Source of the DNA: Hyphomicrobiales bacterium
GTDB taxonomy: Bacteria; Pseudomonadota; Alphaproteobacteria; Rhizobiales; Rhizobiaceae
Assembly: GCA_017305925.1 (NCBI GenBank)
Contig: JAFKJW010000098.1
Span: 1-44,980 of the forward strand
Reading direction: 5' to 3'
DNA length: 44,980 nt
Shown: positions 38,059-44,980 of the stretch, piece after piece
Numbering within the stretch: the first letter of the stretch is position 1
How the letters are laid out: the number at the start of each line of letters is the position of its first letter
Program-made: the position numbers and the translations under genes
The notes under the pieces: generated by a model
The model's input: the letters and a program-made list of their open reading frames with translations, nothing else
Told to the model about the DNA's origin: nothing
The model's database searches: none

Positions 38059-38325
38059 TCAAGCGCCGTCCCAGAATTGATCCAGCCAGATGTTCAGCTT
38101 GAGGAAGCCGGGCGTGCTGACCTGATAGACCCGCTTCGTTCCCGCCGCATGGACGGCCACCAGCCCGGCATCCAGAAGCACCTTGAGGTGCTGGGAGACG
38201 GCCGGCCGCGAGACCGGCAGGCCGGAGGCGAGCTCGTTCACGGTCCTGGGGCCGCGCCGCAGCTCCTCAAGCAGATGGCGCCGGTTCGGATCGGCGATGG
38301 CGGCGAAGGCATCGGCTGTGTCCAT
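38059..38325 (-). CDS. ArsR-family transcriptional regulator
   Basis: 88 residues from the ATG at 38325 (AAAGGCGGC upstream). The winged-helix core is plain: AFAAIADPNRRHLLEELRRG, then VNELASGLPVSRPAVSQHLK and VLLDAGLVAVHAAGTKRVYQ. No metal-binding Cys motif (ELCVCDL) is present, so metal sensing is unlikely; short ArsR proteins of this type often pair with SRPBCC-domain proteins, but none is adjacent. The MFS gene lies just upstream on the same strand, with its stop 32 bases before. Confidence 0.9.
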   Translation of the reverse strand: MDTADAFAAIADPNRRHLLEELRRGPRTVNELASGLPVSRPAVSQHLKVLLDAGLVAVHAAGTKRVYQVSTPGFLKLNIWLDQFWDGA

Positions 38326-38356
38326 GCCGCCTTTGTGCGGCAATCGGCGGAAAATC

Positions 38357-39637
38357 TCAACCGTCCGCCGCTTGCGCATCCGGCCCGGCCGGTGAGGGCG
38401 GCTCGGGCTGCGTGCGCGGATCGAGGCGTCCGGCTTCGGGCGTGACCGCCCTGTCGGCCGGCATCGTCTGGAAGGCCTCGCGGGTCTCCAGAGGCACGGC
38501 GGCGCGGCGCCTGATGCGCAGCAGAGCATAGACCGCGAGCGCGCAATGCGCGAGCGCGGTGGCGAGGAAGAGGCTCTCCGGCCGCAGCGCGGTCATCAGC
38601 GCCGACCCGATGATCGGTCCGATCATCGTCCCGAAGCCATAGAGCAGGAGCAGGCCACCCGAGACCTTCACGAAATCCTCGGCCTTCGCGTGGTCGTTCG
38701 CATGCGCCACGGCGAGCGAATAGAGCGTGTAGGCGAAGGCGCCGTAGACCGCCGTCATGGCGATGACCACCGCGCCCGCGCGCGGCGTGAACAGGAAGAC
38801 GGCCACGGCCGCCAGCGAGGACGCCGCGGCGGCGCCCACCAGCACGTAGCGGCGGTCGGTCTTGTCCGAAAGCCGGCCGACCGGAAGCTGCATGGCCGCT
38901 CCCGCCACCACCACGAGGCTCATCATCAGCGCGATTTCCGCCGTGGTGATGCCGATCCGCGCGCCATAGACGGCGCCGAGCGTTCCCCAGGAACCGTTCG
39001 CCACGCCGATCAGCAAGCAGGCGGCGAAGGACACCGGCGAATTGGCGTAGAGGCTGGCAAGGTCGAGGCTGACGTCCTGCAGGGGCTTCGGGCTCGCCTG
39101 CGAGGAGACCGCTGTCGGAATGAGCGCCAGACAGTAGAAGATGCCGGTGACCATGAACAGCGAGGCCTGGCTCACGTCGCCCGCGGCCACGATCATCTGG
39201 CCCCCCATGATCGAGGCGTAAGTCACCATCATGTAGAGGCCGAAGACGGTGCCGCGGTTCTCGTTGGTGGCACGCTCGTTGAGCCAGCTCTCGATGATCA
39301 TGAAGCAGCCGGCCATGACGAAGCCGGTGAAGGCGCGCAGCACGATCCAGGCCACCTCGCCGATCACCAGCCCGGTCAGCAGCGCGATGATGGCACCGGA
39401 GGCGGCGAACGCGCCGAACGCGCGCACATGGCCCGCCTGCCGGACCAGCCGAGGCGCGAAGAAGCAGCCGGCGACGAAGCCGCCGGCCCAGGCCGAGCCC
39501 ATCAGGCCGAGCGCGACGGTCGAAAAACCCTCTTCCTGTCCGCGCAGCGGCAGGAGCAGGCCGTGCAGACCGGAGGCGGCCAGGAGAAAGGCGGTGCCGC
39601 GCAGCAGGGCGAATATGGGTCGATAGCTTGCGAGCAT
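38357..39637 (-). CDS. MFS transporter, YcaD type
   Basis: 426 residues with twelve predicted membrane segments. Marks include GSAWAGGFVAGCFFAPRLVR in the first half and RLSDKTDRRYVLVGAA after segment seven, and an internal LNERATNENRGTVFGLYMM typical of YcaD/MFS_1. A Pro-rich cytoplasmic tail of ~35 residues ends the protein. Substrate unknown. The regulator gene 38059-38325 follows it on the same strand, so they may form an operon. Confidence 0.9.
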   Translation of the reverse strand: MLASYRPIFALLRGTAFLLAASGLHGLLLPLRGQEEGFSTVALGLMGSAWAGGFVAGCFFAPRLVRQAGHVRAFGAFAASGAIIALLTGLVIGEVAWIVLRAFTGFVMAGCFMIIESWLNERATNENRGTVFGLYMMVTYASIMGGQMIVAAGDVSQASLFMVTGIFYCLALIPTAVSSQASPKPLQDVSLDLASLYANSPVSFAACLLIGVANGSWGTLGAVYGARIGITTAEIALMMSLVVVAGAAMQLPVGRLSDKTDRRYVLVGAAAASSLAAVAVFLFTPRAGAVVIAMTAVYGAFAYTLYSLAVAHANDHAKAEDFVKVSGGLLLLYGFGTMIGPIIGSALMTALRPESLFLATALAHCALAVYALLRIRRRAAVPLETREAFQTMPADRAVTPEAGRLDPRTQPEPPSPAGPDAQAADG

Positions 39638-39746
39638 CGCTCATCCGGCCGAATCACTGGTTGGCGCGGACCATAGCAAGCCCGGCAGCGAAACTCTCGA
39701 TGCGATGAGGCGCCCGATCAAGCCCCGTCGCCATCCGCCGGCGAGG

Positions 39747-40205
39747 TCAGGCGTCCGACGTCTCGCCGATGCCGCGGATCAGGGTCGCCAGTTCCGGCTC
39801 GTCGATCAGCGTGGCGGCGTCCGCCGGGCTGAGCCAGGCGCGCCGGCGCGAGGACGATTCGTCCCATTCGGCGAGAACCTCCTCGACATTCAGCAGATAG
39901 ACGGCCACCTCGACCGGGACGAAGGCATCCGAGAGGCGCTTCCAGTAGCGGTATCTGCCCAGCGGCTCCTTCAGCATGGTGCCGTCGATTCCGGCTTCCT
40001 CGCGAGCCTCGACAAGCGCCGCCTGGATGCCGCTCTTTCCCTTCATCGGCCAGCCCTTCGGCACGATGAAGCGCCTGGTCTCCCGCGACGTGATCAGCAT
40101 CACTTCCGGCTTGCCGTCGCGCATCCGCATGGGAACGGCCGCAACCTGCCGTATGGCCTTGCCCTTTTTGGCCTTTCGTACTGCCTTCCGCTTTGCGAGC
40201 GCCAT
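39747..40205 (-). CDS. Nudix hydrolase
   Basis: 152 residues. A very basic N-terminus (ALAKRKAVRKAKKGKAIR) precedes the Nudix fold. The Nudix box is GWPMKGKSGIQAALVEAREE followed by AGI: the metal-binding EAREE core is intact, but the first Glu of the consensus is Lys and the Arg before EU is Val. FIVPKGW just before is like the diphosphoinositol-phosphohydrolase branch. Substrate not known. The spacer to the next gene (40206-40414) holds only unassigned sequence. Confidence 0.9.
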   Translation of the reverse strand: MALAKRKAVRKAKKGKAIRQVAAVPMRMRDGKPEVMLITSRETRRFIVPKGWPMKGKSGIQAALVEAREEAGIDGTMLKEPLGRYRYWKRLSDAFVPVEVAVYLLNVEEVLAEWDESSSRRRAWLSPADAATLIDEPELATLIRGIGETSDA

Positions 40206-40414
40206 TTCTTCAGGATGCGCCCGCGCGCTGCTTCTTCATGCCGTCCGTACCACCCCGTACGTCTTTCTGCGCCCTGTCCGATAGCGCATCGGTTGCCAGG
40301 AATCGTTAGACGACGAACAATTACGCGGCAGGATGGAATCGTCCACCGCATATATGGCATCGACGGCAGTTTTTTAGTGGCAAACGGGCGTGCGGCGAGG
40401 GCGGGTGCCTGTTT
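40206..40414. other. Intergenic region without recognised feature
   Basis: This lies upstream of the Nudix gene and downstream of the inositol-phosphatase gene, both on the minus strand. It is less GC-rich than its surroundings and contains a TTTTTT run at about 40370. No gene, terminator or operator could be supported. Confidence 0.3.
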
Positions 40415-41215
40415 TCAGGAGAAGCTGGCGTAGACCTCGGCCGAGATCTCGCGGATCCGGCCGAAGACCCCCGGTCCGCCGACGATGACGACGGTGCCGT
40501 TCCTCAGCACGTCGCCGCGGTTGAAAGGCTCCACGACGCCTCCCGCCTCCTCGATGATCAGCATGGCGGCGACGCAGTCCCAGGCGTTCATGTGTTCTTC
40601 CGTGTAGCCCATCAGCCGGCCGGCCGCGACATAGGCGAGCATGATCGCGCCGGACGCGTTGCGGAAGAAGACCCCGCCATCGGCGACGATTGCCGCGATC
40701 AGGGGCACGATCGAGCCGGTATTGACGCGGCCGCTGAAGCCGACCCCCACCGTTCCCTCATCGAGCCCGCGAGCGGCGGAAACTTTTATCGGCCGGTCGT
40801 TGAGGAAGGCGCCGCCGCCGCGGCGAGCGTGGAAGGTCTCGGAAGTCGACGGCACGTGGACCACGCCGACGACCGTCTCGCCGTCCTTCATGCAGGCGAT
40901 CACCACGGCCCAGGCGGGAATGCCGCAGACGAAGTTCGCCGTGCCGTCGATCGGATCGATCACCCAGGTGTAGCCGCTGGTTCCGGCAACGGGCGCATGC
41001 TCCTCGCCGACGATCCCGTCGTCCGGATACCGCCGCGCGATGCCGGCGCGCACGAACAGCTCGACCTCCTTGTCGCCGTTCGACACGAGGTCCTGATGCC
41101 CCTTGCTTTCGATGGTGAGCTTGTCGATCTCCCGGAAGAAGCTCAGACCCAGTTCTCCCGCCTCGTGCGCCAGTCCGATGCAGAAGCGCAACCGGTCTTC
41201 GTCTTCCTTGCTCAC
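40415..41215 (-). CDS. Inositol monophosphatase family protein
   Basis: 266 residues from the GTG at 41215, preceded by AGGAGAAGC. The three Mg-binding motifs of the family are intact: GEEHAP (Glu), WVIDPIDGTANF (Asp-x-x-Asp-Gly-Thr) and NAWDCVAAMLIIEEAGG. Such proteins act on inositol phosphates, histidinol phosphate (HisN in actinobacteria and rhizobia) or 3'-phosphoadenosine phosphate; I cannot choose among these from sequence alone. It is separated from yeiH by 77 bases on the same strand. Confidence 0.92.
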   Translation of the reverse strand: MSKEDEDRLRFCIGLAHEAGELGLSFFREIDKLTIESKGHQDLVSNGDKEVELFVRAGIARRYPDDGIVGEEHAPVAGTSGYTWVIDPIDGTANFVCGIPAWAVVIACMKDGETVVGVVHVPSTSETFHARRGGGAFLNDRPIKVSAARGLDEGTVGVGFSGRVNTGSIVPLIAAIVADGGVFFRNASGAIMLAYVAAGRLMGYTEEHMNAWDCVAAMLIIEEAGGVVEPFNRGDVLRNGTVVIVGGPGVFGRIREISAEVYASFS

Positions 41216-41292
41216 TGGCGCTTCTCCTGCCGCTGGAAAGTCTGCGGCCTTGCAGCACGCCGCGGCCCGCGCGTCAATCCGTCCGTCCGCCG

Positions 41293-42303
41293 CTATGAAA
41301 TCGGCAGGAAAATCGCGGCTAGCATGGCAAGCGTCACCAGGACCACGATCGACGACGCGCCCGCCGCGAGGACCCTTCCGCCCGATGCGAGAACCGAGCG
41401 AAGGTCGACCGACAATCCCAGCGCCGCCATCGCGACCAGCGTCAATCCGGAGGAGGCGAGATGCAGCGGCCCAACGGCGCCATCGGGCAGGATGGCGGAT
41501 GTCCGAGCCGCCATCAGGGCAATGAACCCGACGATGAACCACGGCACGAGAAGCGAGACCGGCAGGCGCGCATCGGATCGGCGCCCGTGGCGGAGGCCGA
41601 CGACCAGCACCACCGGGCCGAGCATCAGCACCCTGACCAGCTTCACGATCGTGCCGATCTGCGCGCTGACGGGGCCGACCGGGACGGTCGCCGCCAGCAC
41701 CTGCGGCACCGCATAGACGCTGAGGCCGGCCACCACCCCGTATTGCCACTCGGTCAGCCCGAACAGGGTGAAGCAGAAGGGCAGCAGGACGACCACGGCT
41801 ATGCCCAGCACCGCGGTGAAGCCGATCGAGGCAGCGACCTCATCCGACTGCGCGTCGACGGCGGGCGCCGCCGCCATGATGGCGGAGTTTCCGCAGATCG
41901 AGTTGCCGCATGAAACCAGCGTCGCGAGCCGGTCGTCGAGGCCGAGAAGGCGGCCGATCGCGTAGCTCGCCATGAGGCTGACCGCCACGATCGCGACGAT
42001 GGTGGCGACGAGCGGCAGGCCGGACGAGGCGATCGTGGCCGCGCTGATCGTTCCGCCGAGCAGCACGATGGCGATCTCGAGCACCGTCTTGGCGGAAAAC
42101 CTCACGCCGGCCGCGAAGCGTTCGTTCAGGCCGAAGACCGTGTGAAGAAGCGTGCCGGCCAGGATGGCGACGACGAGGCCGTCCAGATAGATGTAGCCGA
42201 ACAGCCGGGCCTCCGTCCATTCGAAGCCGGCGGCCGCCAGCCCGACCGCTGCCGACAGCAACAGTCCGGGAAAAACTTCTGCGGATCGGCGCAGATGGGG
42301 CAT
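41293..42303 (-). CDS. YeiH-family putative sulfate/sulfite exporter
   Basis: 336 residues from the ATG at 42303, which has GAGAGAACGGA before it. Around ten membrane segments are visible. The UPF0324/YeiH family block CGNSICGNSAIMAAAPA, here SCGNSICGNSAIMAA, and IAIVLLGGTISAATI are diagnostic. Characterised relatives export sulfonates or are linked to sulfite response; the present substrate is not known. It is divergent from a LysR-type gene, the usual partner (YeiE) in proteobacteria. Confidence 0.92.
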   Translation of the reverse strand: MPHLRRSAEVFPGLLLSAAVGLAAAGFEWTEARLFGYIYLDGLVVAILAGTLLHTVFGLNERFAAGVRFSAKTVLEIAIVLLGGTISAATIASSGLPLVATIVAIVAVSLMASYAIGRLLGLDDRLATLVSCGNSICGNSAIMAAAPAVDAQSDEVAASIGFTAVLGIAVVVLLPFCFTLFGLTEWQYGVVAGLSVYAVPQVLAATVPVGPVSAQIGTIVKLVRVLMLGPVVLVVGLRHGRRSDARLPVSLLVPWFIVGFIALMAARTSAILPDGAVGPLHLASSGLTLVAMAALGLSVDLRSVLASGGRVLAAGASSIVVLVTLAMLAAIFLPIS

Positions 42304-42374
42304 TCCGTTCTCTCGTCTTGCGTTGCGGGAGAATATGATTTGTAACCTTCCTTCTCCATCGAATAATATGGCAC

Positions 42375-42391
42375 ATTCCATTCGCTGGAAT
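42375..42391. promoter_or_regulatory. LysR-type box in the yeiH/lysR spacer
   Basis: ATTCCA-TTCGC-TGGAAT, a perfect 6-5-6 inverted repeat with the T-N11-A core of LysR-type binding sites (T42377, A42389). It lies seven bases before the lysR start in the 95-base divergent spacer, the expected place for autoregulation and control of yeiH. Confidence 0.6.
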
Positions 42392-42398
42392 TGAATGA

Positions 42399-43280
42399 AT
42401 GACGCTTGAGCAGCTCTCGATCTTCATCGCGGTGGCCGAGAGGGAGCATCTGACGAACGGCGCGGCTGCGGTCGGGCTCACCCCTTCCGCGGCGAGCGCC
42501 GCCATCAAGGCGCTGGAAGGCTACTACCGCGTCCGCCTGTTCGACCGCGTGGGCCGGCACATCGAGCTCACGCGCGCCGGCCGGCTTTTCCTGGTCGAGG
42601 CGCGCCGGACGCTCGCAACGGTGAAAGAGGCCGAGGGGCTGCTGAGCGACCTCGGAGGGTTGCGCAGGGGACATCTCGACATCGAGGCAAGCCAGACGAT
42701 CGCCAATTACTGGCTTCCCACGAGGCTGCTGCGCTTTGCCGAGCGCCATCCCGGCATCTCCTTGGGGTTCCGGGACGGCAATACCGCAAGCGTCGTGCAG
42801 GCGGTCATCTCCGGCCGCGCCGAGATCGGCTTCGTGGAAGGCGCGGTCGATCAGCCGCTGCTGGCCTCGCTGCCGATTCACAGGGACGAACTCGCCATCG
42901 TCGTCTCGACACGGTCGGGGCTGGCCGCGCCGGACATCGCGCCTTCCCGCCTTCACGAGCTGAGATGGGTCATGCGCGAATCCGGCTCGGGCACGAGAGC
43001 CGAGTTCGAGGCCGCGCTCGCCGCGATCGGCGTCGATTGCACGACATTGCCGCTGGCGATGACGCTTCCGACGAACGAGGCGGTCCTGAGCGCGGTTCGC
43101 GGCAGCTCCTGCGCTGCGGCGCTCTCCCGGCTGGTTACGTCGCCATTCGTCGAGTCGGGCGAGCTCGTCATGCTCGATATCGCCCTGCCGCCGCGCCATT
43201 TCACCATCCTGCACCACAAGGAGCGGCGGCTGTCCGCCGCGGCGCTCGAATTCGAACGGCTCTGCATGGAGCCCGACTGA
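42399..43280 (+). CDS. LysR-family transcriptional regulator
   Basis: 293 residues. The HTH is at the N-terminus (LEQLSIFIAVAEREHLTNGA, VGLTPSAASAAIKALE, RLFDRVGRHIELTRAG), followed by the effector domain with GHLDIEASQTIANYWLPTRL and LPPRHFTILHHKERRLSAAA. The pairing with yeiH points to the YeiE/CysR-like branch that controls the divergent transporter. No good Shine-Dalgarno is seen, as the box lies next to the ATG. Confidence 0.94.
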   Translation: MTLEQLSIFIAVAEREHLTNGAAAVGLTPSAASAAIKALEGYYRVRLFDRVGRHIELTRAGRLFLVEARRTLATVKEAEGLLSDLGGLRRGHLDIEASQTIANYWLPTRLLRFAERHPGISLGFRDGNTASVVQAVISGRAEIGFVEGAVDQPLLASLPIHRDELAIVVSTRSGLAAPDIAPSRLHELRWVMRESGSGTRAEFEAALAAIGVDCTTLPLAMTLPTNEAVLSAVRGSSCAAALSRLVTSPFVESGELVMLDIALPPRHFTILHHKERRLSAAALEFERLCMEPD

Positions 43281-43358
43281 GGGCAACCGCTTGCCGATCC
43301 TGCCTCAGGCGCCGGCTATCAAGCGTGGGGCGGGAAGAGGACAGCCCATTTCTCCATT

Positions 43359-43403
43359 GAAGCCCGCGCTGGCTTCCGATATGAAGCCTAGCCGCTGGCT
43401 TCA
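43359..43403. repeat. Two adjacent GAAGCC/GGCTTC hairpins
   Basis: GAAGCC (43359-43364) pairs with GGCTTC (43371-43376), and TGAAGCC (43382-43388) with GGCTTCA (43397-43403). Two small stems of the same sequence lie head to tail between lysR and tRNA-Arg. There is no U-tract; they could form a transcript-end structure for lysR or be a mobile remnant. Confidence 0.45.
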
Positions 43404-43442
43404 CTTGCCGAGATGGACAAGAGGACTGAACCGGCGCACGGA

Positions 43443-43519
43443 GCACCCGTAGCTCAGCTGGATAGAGTGCTGCCCTCCGAAGGCAGAGGTCACAGGTTCG
43501 AATCCTGTCGGGTGCGCCA
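43443..43519 (+). tRNA. tRNA-Arg (anticodon CCG)
   Basis: A 77-base tRNA with CCA encoded. The acceptor stem GCACCCG pairs with CGGGTGC, the anticodon stem is CTGCC/GGCAG with loop CTCCGAA giving anticodon CCG (Arg, codon CGG), and the T arm has the standard GGTTCGAATCC. Directly downstream begins lower-GC accessory DNA, so the 3' end may be an attachment site; no second copy of the 3' end is present within the window. Confidence 0.95.
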
Positions 43520-43790
43520 AAATCGCCGATTGCCCTCTATTACCGCCGATAACCGCCGAATCTTCGCCTCCGCGAACAGCGGGAGATGGTCTGTGTATGA
43601 AAAAGCGTAGAAACGGCGGCGTTTGGCGGTGAAAAAGTTCGAATCGCTTCCCGGTCGAATGGTCAATTTTGACCCTGCACAGACGTGGTGTATGGGGCTT
43701 TGAGCGACCGTTATGCGCCGCCAAATCGGACGTTCATGGTCGCGCGGCCGCCTCCTGAAAGCCGACCTTGAGTTTCCACCAATAGCAATC
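43520..43790. other. Lower-GC spacer between tRNA-Arg and vsr
   Basis: This region has no convincing gene. It holds the perfect palindrome GGTCAATTTTGACC (43661-43674), of a type often seen at the ends of insertion-element remnants, and several CCGCCGATA/CCGCCGAAT repeats near 43545. It marks the start of the DNA that differs in composition from the core genome. Confidence 0.4.
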
Positions 43791-44222
43791 TCATAGCGAA
43801 GTTTGGTCAGCGAGAAAGGCGCGAAGGATCGCACGTAGGCTCTCTGGATCCTTGGTTTCGCATTCCCATACAACCCTGCACTTCCAGCCAAGCGTTTCGA
43901 GGTCCTGAAGGTTCCGGAGATCTCTTGCAACGTTGGCTTCGAACTTCTCCACCCAGAACTCCTGGCGCGTCTTGGGTGTAGTCGTTCGACTGCACCCAGG
44001 ATGGCGGTGCCAGAAGCAACCATGCACGAAGATCACTTTCCGGAGGCGAGGGAAGACTAGGTCAGGGCTCCCCGGGAGATCCTTTCGATGCAGGCGAAAG
44101 CGATATCCAAATTCGTGAGCGACAGATCGGGCTGCGAGTTCCGGCGCGCTGTTCTTTCCTCGAACCCGCCCCATAAGCTGGCGACGTTCATCCGTCACAT
44201 CATCCATTGGACGTCGCGCCAC
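43791..44222 (-). CDS. vsr: Very short patch repair endonuclease (Vsr)
   Basis: 143 residues from the GTG at 44222, chosen because AAAGGAGG lies upstream; an ATG at 44207 is the alternative. Vsr nicks next to T:G mismatches that arise by deamination of 5-methylcytosine. Family marks are RRQLMGRVRGKNSAPELAAR, then GSPDLVFPRLRKVIFVHGCF with the catalytic Asp, and WHRHPGC with the His and Cys residues. Vsr genes normally accompany a cytosine methyltransferase such as dcm; none is in view. The gene is complete and divergent from a broken ATPase gene in an accessory region beside a tRNA. Confidence 0.93.
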   Translation of the reverse strand: MARRPMDDVTDERRQLMGRVRGKNSAPELAARSVAHEFGYRFRLHRKDLPGSPDLVFPRLRKVIFVHGCFWHRHPGCSRTTTPKTRQEFWVEKFEANVARDLRNLQDLETLGWKCRVVWECETKDPESLRAILRAFLADQTSL

Positions 44223-44285
44223 GGTTGTTACCCTCCTTTCGATCTTAACGATCTCATGCAGTTAATTGGGTAGATAGGAGCAGCG

Positions 44286-44834
44286 ATGACAGAAAAGTAT
44301 TTCACCGTAGATGCTGCACTGCTGCAGGAACTGGGTGAGCGCCTTATCGGGCGCCCGCACATCGCCGTGGCCGAACTGATCAAGAACGCCTACGACGCGG
44401 ATGCGAACACCTGCGAGGTGGTTCTCGAGGATAATCGAATAACGATCTCTGACAACGGCGAGGGCATGGATGAGAACACGTTCACGTCGCTATATCTTCG
44501 TCTAGGCACCCAACATAAGCGGGATGCGATGACGTCGAAACGTCTCGGCCGTCCGCTGACGGGCGCAAAGGGTGTCGGACGTCTGGCAACGTAGTTCCTT
44601 GGAACTGCGCTCCGAATAGAGAGCTGCAGAGAAAACAGCCAGTCGAAGGCGATAATCGCAACCATCGACTGGTCTCGGATCGTCAGCGGCGTGGAGTTGG
44701 CGCAATTTCCCGTTATCACCGAGACGAAAGAACGATCGAGCGTTGAATCGTTCCCAGACGGGTCGAGACACGGAACGCGGATTATTATCGAAAGATTGCG
44801 CGCCGAGTTGGACGAAGATGACATTAGAGAACTA
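44286..44834 (+). pseudogene. GHKL (MutL/Hsp90/MORC-type) ATPase gene, broken twice
   Basis: The frame from the ATG at 44286 (AGGAG site upstream) encodes the N-terminal Bergerat ATPase domain: N-box ELIKNAYDAD, G1 box DNGEGMDENTF, and G2 box GAKGVGRLAT. At 44592 an in-frame TAG interrupts the gene; a CAG would read RLATQFLG, so a single C-to-T change is enough. After it the same frame continues (FLGTALRIESC, TIDWSRIVSG and so on) to 44834, where an IS630-type element is inserted after a TA. The rest of the gene is displaced outside the window or lost. Together with Vsr, this type of ATPase occurs in restriction-modification gene clusters. Confidence 0.8.
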
Positions 44835-44980
44835 GAGCACGTCCGGTTTAATCCGGTTCGTATCCTGCTGCCTTGAAGTAATTTGCGCATTCGGCTGGCG
44901 AGAAGAGTTGGACGACGGAGCCGACGGTGTCCCATAAGGCGGTGATTGTCCGCTCGGCCTTTGCACGCATCAGCGCCTTG
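44835..44980 (-). mobile_element. IS630-family insertion element, one end (partial)
   Basis: The element starts after the TA at 44833-44834, the dinucleotide that IS630 elements duplicate on insertion, and runs off the right edge of the window. It contains the C-terminal end of a transposase on the minus strand. The end sequence GAGCACGTCCGGTTTAATCC is the likely terminal inverted repeat; the other end is not visible. It interrupts the ATPase gene. Confidence 0.75.
44848..44980 (-). CDS. IS630-family transposase, C-terminal end (partial)
   Basis: The last 44 codons of a transposase, ending with TAA at 44848-44850. The read protein shows KALMRAKAERTITALWDTVG and LFSPAECANYFKAAGYEPD, the typical C-terminus of IS630 transposases that carry a DDE domain. 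The rest lies outside the window. The stop codon sits inside the terminal repeat of the element. Confidence 0.8.
   Translation of the reverse strand, partial: KALMRAKAERTITALWDTVGSVVQLFSPAECANYFKAAGYEPD

Noticed and set aside
43443-43519. Proven att site for an integrated island in tRNA-Arg
   Set aside because: No direct repeat of the tRNA 3' end and no integrase gene occur within the window, so an attachment site is only possible and not supported.

Overview
The window is chromosomal DNA from a high-GC alphaproteobacterium, most likely of the order Hyphomicrobiales (Rhizobiales) and probably near Mesorhizobium and other Phyllobacteriaceae. The evidence is a stand-alone F1 operon atpH-A-G-D-C, an Ala/Lys/Pro-rich extension on AtpD, a hemC-hemD-mic60-hemY block, and DUF1674, DUF2934 and Nudix proteins of rhizobial type. 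The genus is inference; no rRNA gene is present. Most of the window is ordinary core genome. Long open frames opposite the core genes are GC-driven shadows and are not annotated.

Layout. 1-4905: F1-ATPase operon, with a heptamer repeat and long hairpin between atpD and atpC. 4958-5461: an unrecognised gene. 5641-12428: an amine or nucleoside catabolism and transport region. It has a spermidine/putrescine-type ABC importer without a binding protein, a divergent class III aminotransferase, a nucleoside hydrolase and a Rieske oxygenase. Two promoter regions here share the same 18-bp inverted repeat. 12663-16941: a small membrane protein, a polyol dehydrogenase, acetyl-CoA synthetase and a MOSC protein. 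17001-17198: a tiny transcript candidate whose Shine-Dalgarno is a perfect 15-base complement of the 16S rRNA tail, followed by a strong terminator. 17237-27762: a TadG-like VWA protein, DUF1674, htpX, rsmB, a heparinase-family protein, molbindin, purH, an EamA transporter, a methyltransferase, EVE and YciI proteins.

27805-34654: gpsA and tsaD face hemC, hemD, mic60 and hemY. The hemC gene is damaged by an internal deletion of about 71 nt that shifts the frame, and the deletion puts the hemC start codon in frame with hemD. 34754-43280: a TerB-like protein, a glutamine amidotransferase, a ModE-type HTH protein, DUF2934, yebC, a SelT/Rdx protein, an ArsR regulator, an MFS transporter, a Nudix hydrolase, an inositol-phosphatase family enzyme, and a YeiH transporter divergent from a LysR regulator.

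43443-44980: tRNA-Arg(CCG) followed by lower-GC accessory DNA. This holds an intact vsr endonuclease and a divergent MutL/Hsp90-type ATPase gene that is broken twice, by an in-frame amber codon and by an IS630-family insertion whose transposase runs off the window edge. It looks like the decayed edge of a restriction-modification or defence island beside a tRNA gene.

The points most worth checking are the hemC deletion, the mini-ORF with the perfect anti-16S leader, the shared operator at 8618 and 12411, the atpD-atpC hairpin, and the broken vsr/ATPase island.
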